Part shown: positions 61,191 through 64,000 of the stretch, piece after piece
How positions within the stretch are numbered: the stretch's first letter is position 1
Layout of the letters: the number at the start of each line of letters is the position of its first letter
Assembly: GCF_036689815.1 (NCBI RefSeq)
Contig: NZ_JBAHUR010000016.1
Span: 1 to 64,000, forward strand
Length of the DNA: 64,000 nucleotides
Source: Magnetovibrio sp. PR-2
GTDB taxonomy: Bacteria; Pseudomonadota; Alphaproteobacteria; Rhodospirillales; Magnetovibrionaceae
Reading direction: 5' to 3'
The notes under the pieces: generated by a model
Told to the model about the DNA's origin: nothing
Seen by the model: the letters and a program-made list of their open reading frames with translations, nothing else
Database searches by the model: none
Program-made: the position numbers and the translations under genes

Positions 61191-61878
61191 GCTGGACTGA
61201 CAGCCGCACCCACAAACGTTTCCGGTCCTGACGTTTGAACAGGCGCGTCTAAATCATCCTCGTCTAAGCTGAAAACCTCCAAGGCACGTGTTTGGCGTTT
61301 ATACGTTTTGGCGGCCTCTTGCCGGTTGGGATCAAAGGCGTTCGCAAGAATCTCACCCATGCGCGTCATCAAGTCGATATCGGCCTTGACCAAACCGTCC
61401 CTCAGGGCCAAGTCCACCATGCGATCCAAAGTCATGCAGGCTTCGGCACCGTGGGCAAAACTGGTGCCTTTGATGCGTGCGCATATGTCATGTGTGACGA
61501 CGGACAGTCCTTTAAGCGTTTCAGACATATCGCCCGACCGTTCTTGCTCGCCGCACAGCTGGGGTAAAGCCTCTTCTAACATCCAGCCGATTTTGTAGGC
61601 CTGGCGCTGAACCATAAACTCATTGATGCGTTGCTTGGCCATAGTCATCAAACGGCGTTCATGATTTTTGCTGATGTGGTCGCTCATGCGGTGATGCAGC
61701 GGATTGGGCACATCAATCAGCGGCACGTCCACCGTGCCCGGGCAACATTGGGCAGGCTCCCGCACGGCGCGACGTTATGAAAGCCAGCCCCGTGCAACTG
61801 ATTAAACAAGTCCGTTCGTAACTCAGAATTTGGTTCGGTGAGCACCACACGAATATTATCAAAATGGGACATGGACAT
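61187..61878 (-). pseudogene. Receiver-like gene with an apparent frameshift or deletion
   Basis: ATG at 61878 follows AAAAGGAGAG at an ideal distance and opens MSMSHFDNIRVVLTEPNSELRTDLFNQLHGAGFHNVAP, the start of a response-regulator receiver. That frame stops near 61717. Another frame (61187-61765) continues with GTVDVPLIDVPNPLHHRMSDHISKN and a 150-residue helical part, as if the receiver were shortened and shifted. Either this is a damaged gene or the part from ATG 61687 is separately translated. It could also be a sequence error. Confidence 0.55.
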
Positions 61879-62073
61879 GTCATCTCTCCTTTTGTCGGTC
61901 ATCGTGGGGCACGATTGCCGACTGTTGAGCATTCCCTTCGCTCTTTTTATTCCAAATCCACTTGCACGCACGCCCAGCAAAGCAGATCGCTTATTTGCCA
62001 CTCTTAAATTCGTTACGGACCTGCAACATAAAGCCCTTTTCGTTGCATATCCGGAACGATAAAGTCCTTTTTT

Positions 62074-62097
62074 TAGGGGCACTTAGGTGCCCCTTTT
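62074..62097 (+). terminator. Hairpin with a short T tract
   Basis: GGGGCAC and GTGCCCC pair around a 4-base loop and are followed by TTTT on the plus strand. It may be a terminator, though no plus-strand gene lies directly upstream. Confidence 0.5.
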
Positions 62098-62251
62098 GGA
62101 TAAGCGTAGTTTTGACCTCTACACACTAAAAGTCAAGTCGCATTGTATGAACTTTATATAAATAAGGTTGTGAGGTCGATTTGTGAGCATCTCATGATTC
62201 ACTTTATTCGGCCAAAATGAGAGAAAATTGCAGAAGTTGGGCGGGCATGCG

Positions 62252-62280
62252 TTGACAGACGTCCTTGGCCTCTCTAATTC
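62252..62280 (+). promoter_or_regulatory. Candidate sigma-70 promoter of secA
   Basis: A perfect TTGACA is separated by 17 bases from TAATTC, about 80 bases before the secA start. Confidence 0.4.
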
Positions 62281-62360
62281 TGTCTCACCATTGGGGGACC
62301 GGGGGCGCTGTTTGCCTTGCGCTCCTTGCCTTTAATCCTACTTCTGAGGCCAGAAAATTC

Positions 62361-64000
62361 ATGCTCGGCGCAATCGCAAAAAAACTCTTCGGCACTGCCA
62401 ATGACCGTTATGTCAAAGGTCTGAATAAGCTTGTCGATGCCATCAACGCCATTGAGCCCGAGCTGGAGGGGTTGAGCGACGACGAGCTGAAGGCACGCAC
62501 CGGCTGGCTTCAGGGCCGCCTCAAAGACGGCGAAACCTTGGACGACGTTTTGGTCGACGCCTTCGCCACCGTACGCGAAGCCGCCAAGCGGGTTTTGGAA
62601 CAGCGCCACTACGACGTGCAGCTGATGGGCGGCATCGTTCTTCACCGCGGTCAAATCACGGAAATGAAAACCGGTGAAGGTAAAACGCTGACGGCTACTT
62701 TGTCGGTATACCTGAACGCCTTGGAAGGCAAAGGCGTGCATGTGGTCACGGTCAACGATTATTTGGCCAAACGTGATGCGGAATGGATGGGCGAAGTGTA
62801 TGGCTTTTTGGGCCTGACGACCTCTTGCGTTGTCCACGGCTTGTCCGACGAAGAACGCAAAGCGGCTTACGGTTGCGACGTCACCTACGGCACCAACAAT
62901 GAATTTGGCTTCGATTACCTGCGCGATAACATGAAGTTCACGTTGGAAGATATGGTCCAGCGCGAGTTCAACTACGCCATCGTTGACGAGGTCGACTCGA
63001 TCTTAATTGACGAAGCGCGCACCCCCCTGATCATTTCCGGCGCTGCGGAAGATTCCTCCGCCCTCTACATCGCCGTCAACAACCTGATCCCGAACTTGTC
63101 CGCCGCCGATTACGAATCCGACGAAAAAGCCAAATCCGTGACCTTGACCGAAGACGGCAACGAACACGTCGAAAATCTCCTGCGCGAAGCGGGCCTGATG
63201 AGCGACGGCAATCTGTATGACTTGGCCAACGTCAACTTGGTCCAACACGTCACCCAGGCTTTGCGCGCGCACAAGATGCACCAGCGCGACACGGACTACA
63301 TCGTCCAAGACAACCGCGTCGTCATCATCGATGAATTCACCGGCCGCATGATGGAAGGTCGGCGCTATGGCGAAGGTCTGCACCAAGCCTTGGAAGCCAA
63401 GGAAGGCGTGCAAATCCAAAACGAAAACCAAACTTTGGCGTCCATCACTTTCCAAAACTATTTCCGCATGTATCCGAAGCTCGCCGGTATGACCGGTACA
63501 GCCATGACCGAAGCGGGCGAATTTTCGGAAATCTACACGCTCGAAGTGGTCGAAATGCCGACCCATCGCCCGTGTATCCGCGATGACCAAAACGACGTGG
63601 TCTACCGAACGGCCAAAGAAAAATACGACGCCATTGTCGATCTCATCGAAGAATGCCAAGAACGCCAACAGCCTGTCTTGGTCGGTACCGTGTCCATCGA
63701 AAAATCGGAATACCTGTCCGGCATTCTCAAAACCAAGAACATCACCCACAACGTCCTGAACGCGCGCCACCACGAACAAGAAGCTTTCATCGTCGGTGAT
63801 GCGGGCCTTCCGGGTGCGGTTACCATCGCCACCAACATGGCGGGCCGCGGCACCGACATCCAGTTGGGCGGTAACTTGGACCTGCGCATTCAACGCGAGC
63901 TGGGCGAAGACCGCTCCGACGCGGACATCGACAAAATCAAATCCGAAATCGCCGCCAACAAAGAAATCGCCATGAACGCTGGCGGCCTTTACATCGTTGG
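62361..64000 (+). CDS. secA: SecA preprotein translocase ATPase (N-terminal part, cut by the window)
   Basis: 546 codons are visible from ATG 62361 to the window end, with no stop. The start [25 protein letters not shown] is typical. Walker A is in [14 protein letters not shown], Walker B in [18 protein letters not shown], and the preprotein-binding region begins near residue 220. SecA drives export through SecYEG. Long open frames on the opposite strand at 62274-62837 and 63003-63893 are shadows. Confidence 0.97.
   Translation, partial: MLGAIAKKLFGTANDRYVKGLNKLVDAINAIEPELEGLSDDELKARTGWLQGRLKDGETLDDVLVDAFATVREAAKRVLEQRHYDVQLMGGIVLHRGQITEMKTGEGKTLTATLSVYLNALEGKGVHVVTVNDYLAKRDAEWMGEVYGFLGLTTSCVVHGLSDEERKAAYGCDVTYGTNNEFGFDYLRDNMKFTLEDMVQREFNYAIVDEVDSILIDEARTPLIISGAAEDSSALYIAVNNLIPNLSAADYESDEKAKSVTLTEDGNEHVENLLREAGLMSDGNLYDLANVNLVQHVTQALRAHKMHQRDTDYIVQDNRVVIIDEFTGRMMEGRRYGEGLHQALEAKEGVQIQNENQTLASITFQNYFRMYPKLAGMTGTAMTEAGEFSEIYTLEVVEMPTHRPCIRDDQNDVVYRTAKEKYDAIVDLIEECQERQQPVLVGTVSIEKSEYLSGILKTKNITHNVLNARHHEQEAFIVGDAGLPGAVTIATNMAGRGTDIQLGGNLDLRIQRELGEDRSDADIDKIKSEIAANKEIAMNAGGLYIV

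Larger units (their letters stand above)
61879..62360. other. Intergenic region upstream of secA
   Basis: About 480 bases with no supported gene. It holds the ribosome site of the receiver-like gene, a GC-rich hairpin at 62074-62097 and a candidate sigma-70 promoter of secA at 62252-62280. Confidence 0.6.

Noticed and set aside
62274-63893. Two long minus-strand frames at the right end
   Set aside because: They are antisense to secA, whose plus-strand frame is open to the window end and carries Walker motifs.

Overview
The window reads as chromosomal DNA of a diazotrophic alphaproteobacterium, probably Rhodospirillales-like. The housekeeping end (argJ, a GNAT-MutT fusion, a parvulin, secA), the signalling genes (hybrid kinase, GGDEF-EAL protein, bacteriohaemerythrins) and the general protein character fit that group. 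The identification is an inference from gene content; no 16S rRNA gene is present.

Layout. 1-17250: general genes, namely a cut-off surface-type protein, a seven-domain hybrid histidine kinase, an ArsJ-type arsenical exporter, a metallo-beta-lactamase-fold protein with a degraded metal site, gamma-glutamyltransferase, a PAS-GGDEF-EAL-CZB protein with a bacteriohaemerythrin, a TetR unit, YgiQ, a BaiN-like flavoprotein and GreB. 17300-53620: an almost uninterrupted molybdenum nitrogenase island of about 36 kb. It holds nifHDKT-fdx-nifY, nifENX with rseC, nifX-associated, fdxB and apbE, iscA-nifUS, nifV-cysE-nifWZM, nifLA, nifB-fdxN-nifQ, draT and draG, and rnfABCDGEH. 53604-54030: an NsrR-type regulator. 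54450-55950: a small AT-rich insert at a tRNA-Leu(UAA) gene. 56000-64000: housekeeping genes ending inside secA.

How it works together. RnfABCDGE would use ion-motive force to reduce ferredoxin. ApbE would attach FMN to RnfD and RnfG, and RseC may serve the same complex. Six ferredoxins of several types could carry electrons to NifH or to cofactor assembly. NifUS/IscA and NifB-NifEN-NifX/Y-NifQ-NifV build the metal clusters, and NifWZM mature the enzymes. Eight -24/-12 promoters, most with a TGT-N10-ACA NifA site upstream, show that nearly every unit, including nifLA itself, is under NifA/sigma-54. NifL would inhibit NifA, and DraT/DraG would switch NifH by ADP-ribosylation of Arg101, which is present. 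The gene set and order (nifLA beside nifB and rnf, with nifWZM, nifT, nifY) resemble the Azotobacter/Pseudomonas stutzeri type more than the usual alphaproteobacterial type, suggesting transfer of the island.

Most unusual point: on the minus strand near 55.5 kb lies a complete tRNA-Leu(UAA) interrupted in its anticodon by a 215-nt group I intron. It is flanked by the two halves of a second, intronless tRNA-Leu(UAA), split at the anticodon loop with a 10-bp shared core. This looks like a small integrated element that destroyed the host tRNA gene but brought an intron-bearing replacement. A second unusual point is a SIR2-like protein lacking the conserved His, encoded between draT and a haemerythrin.
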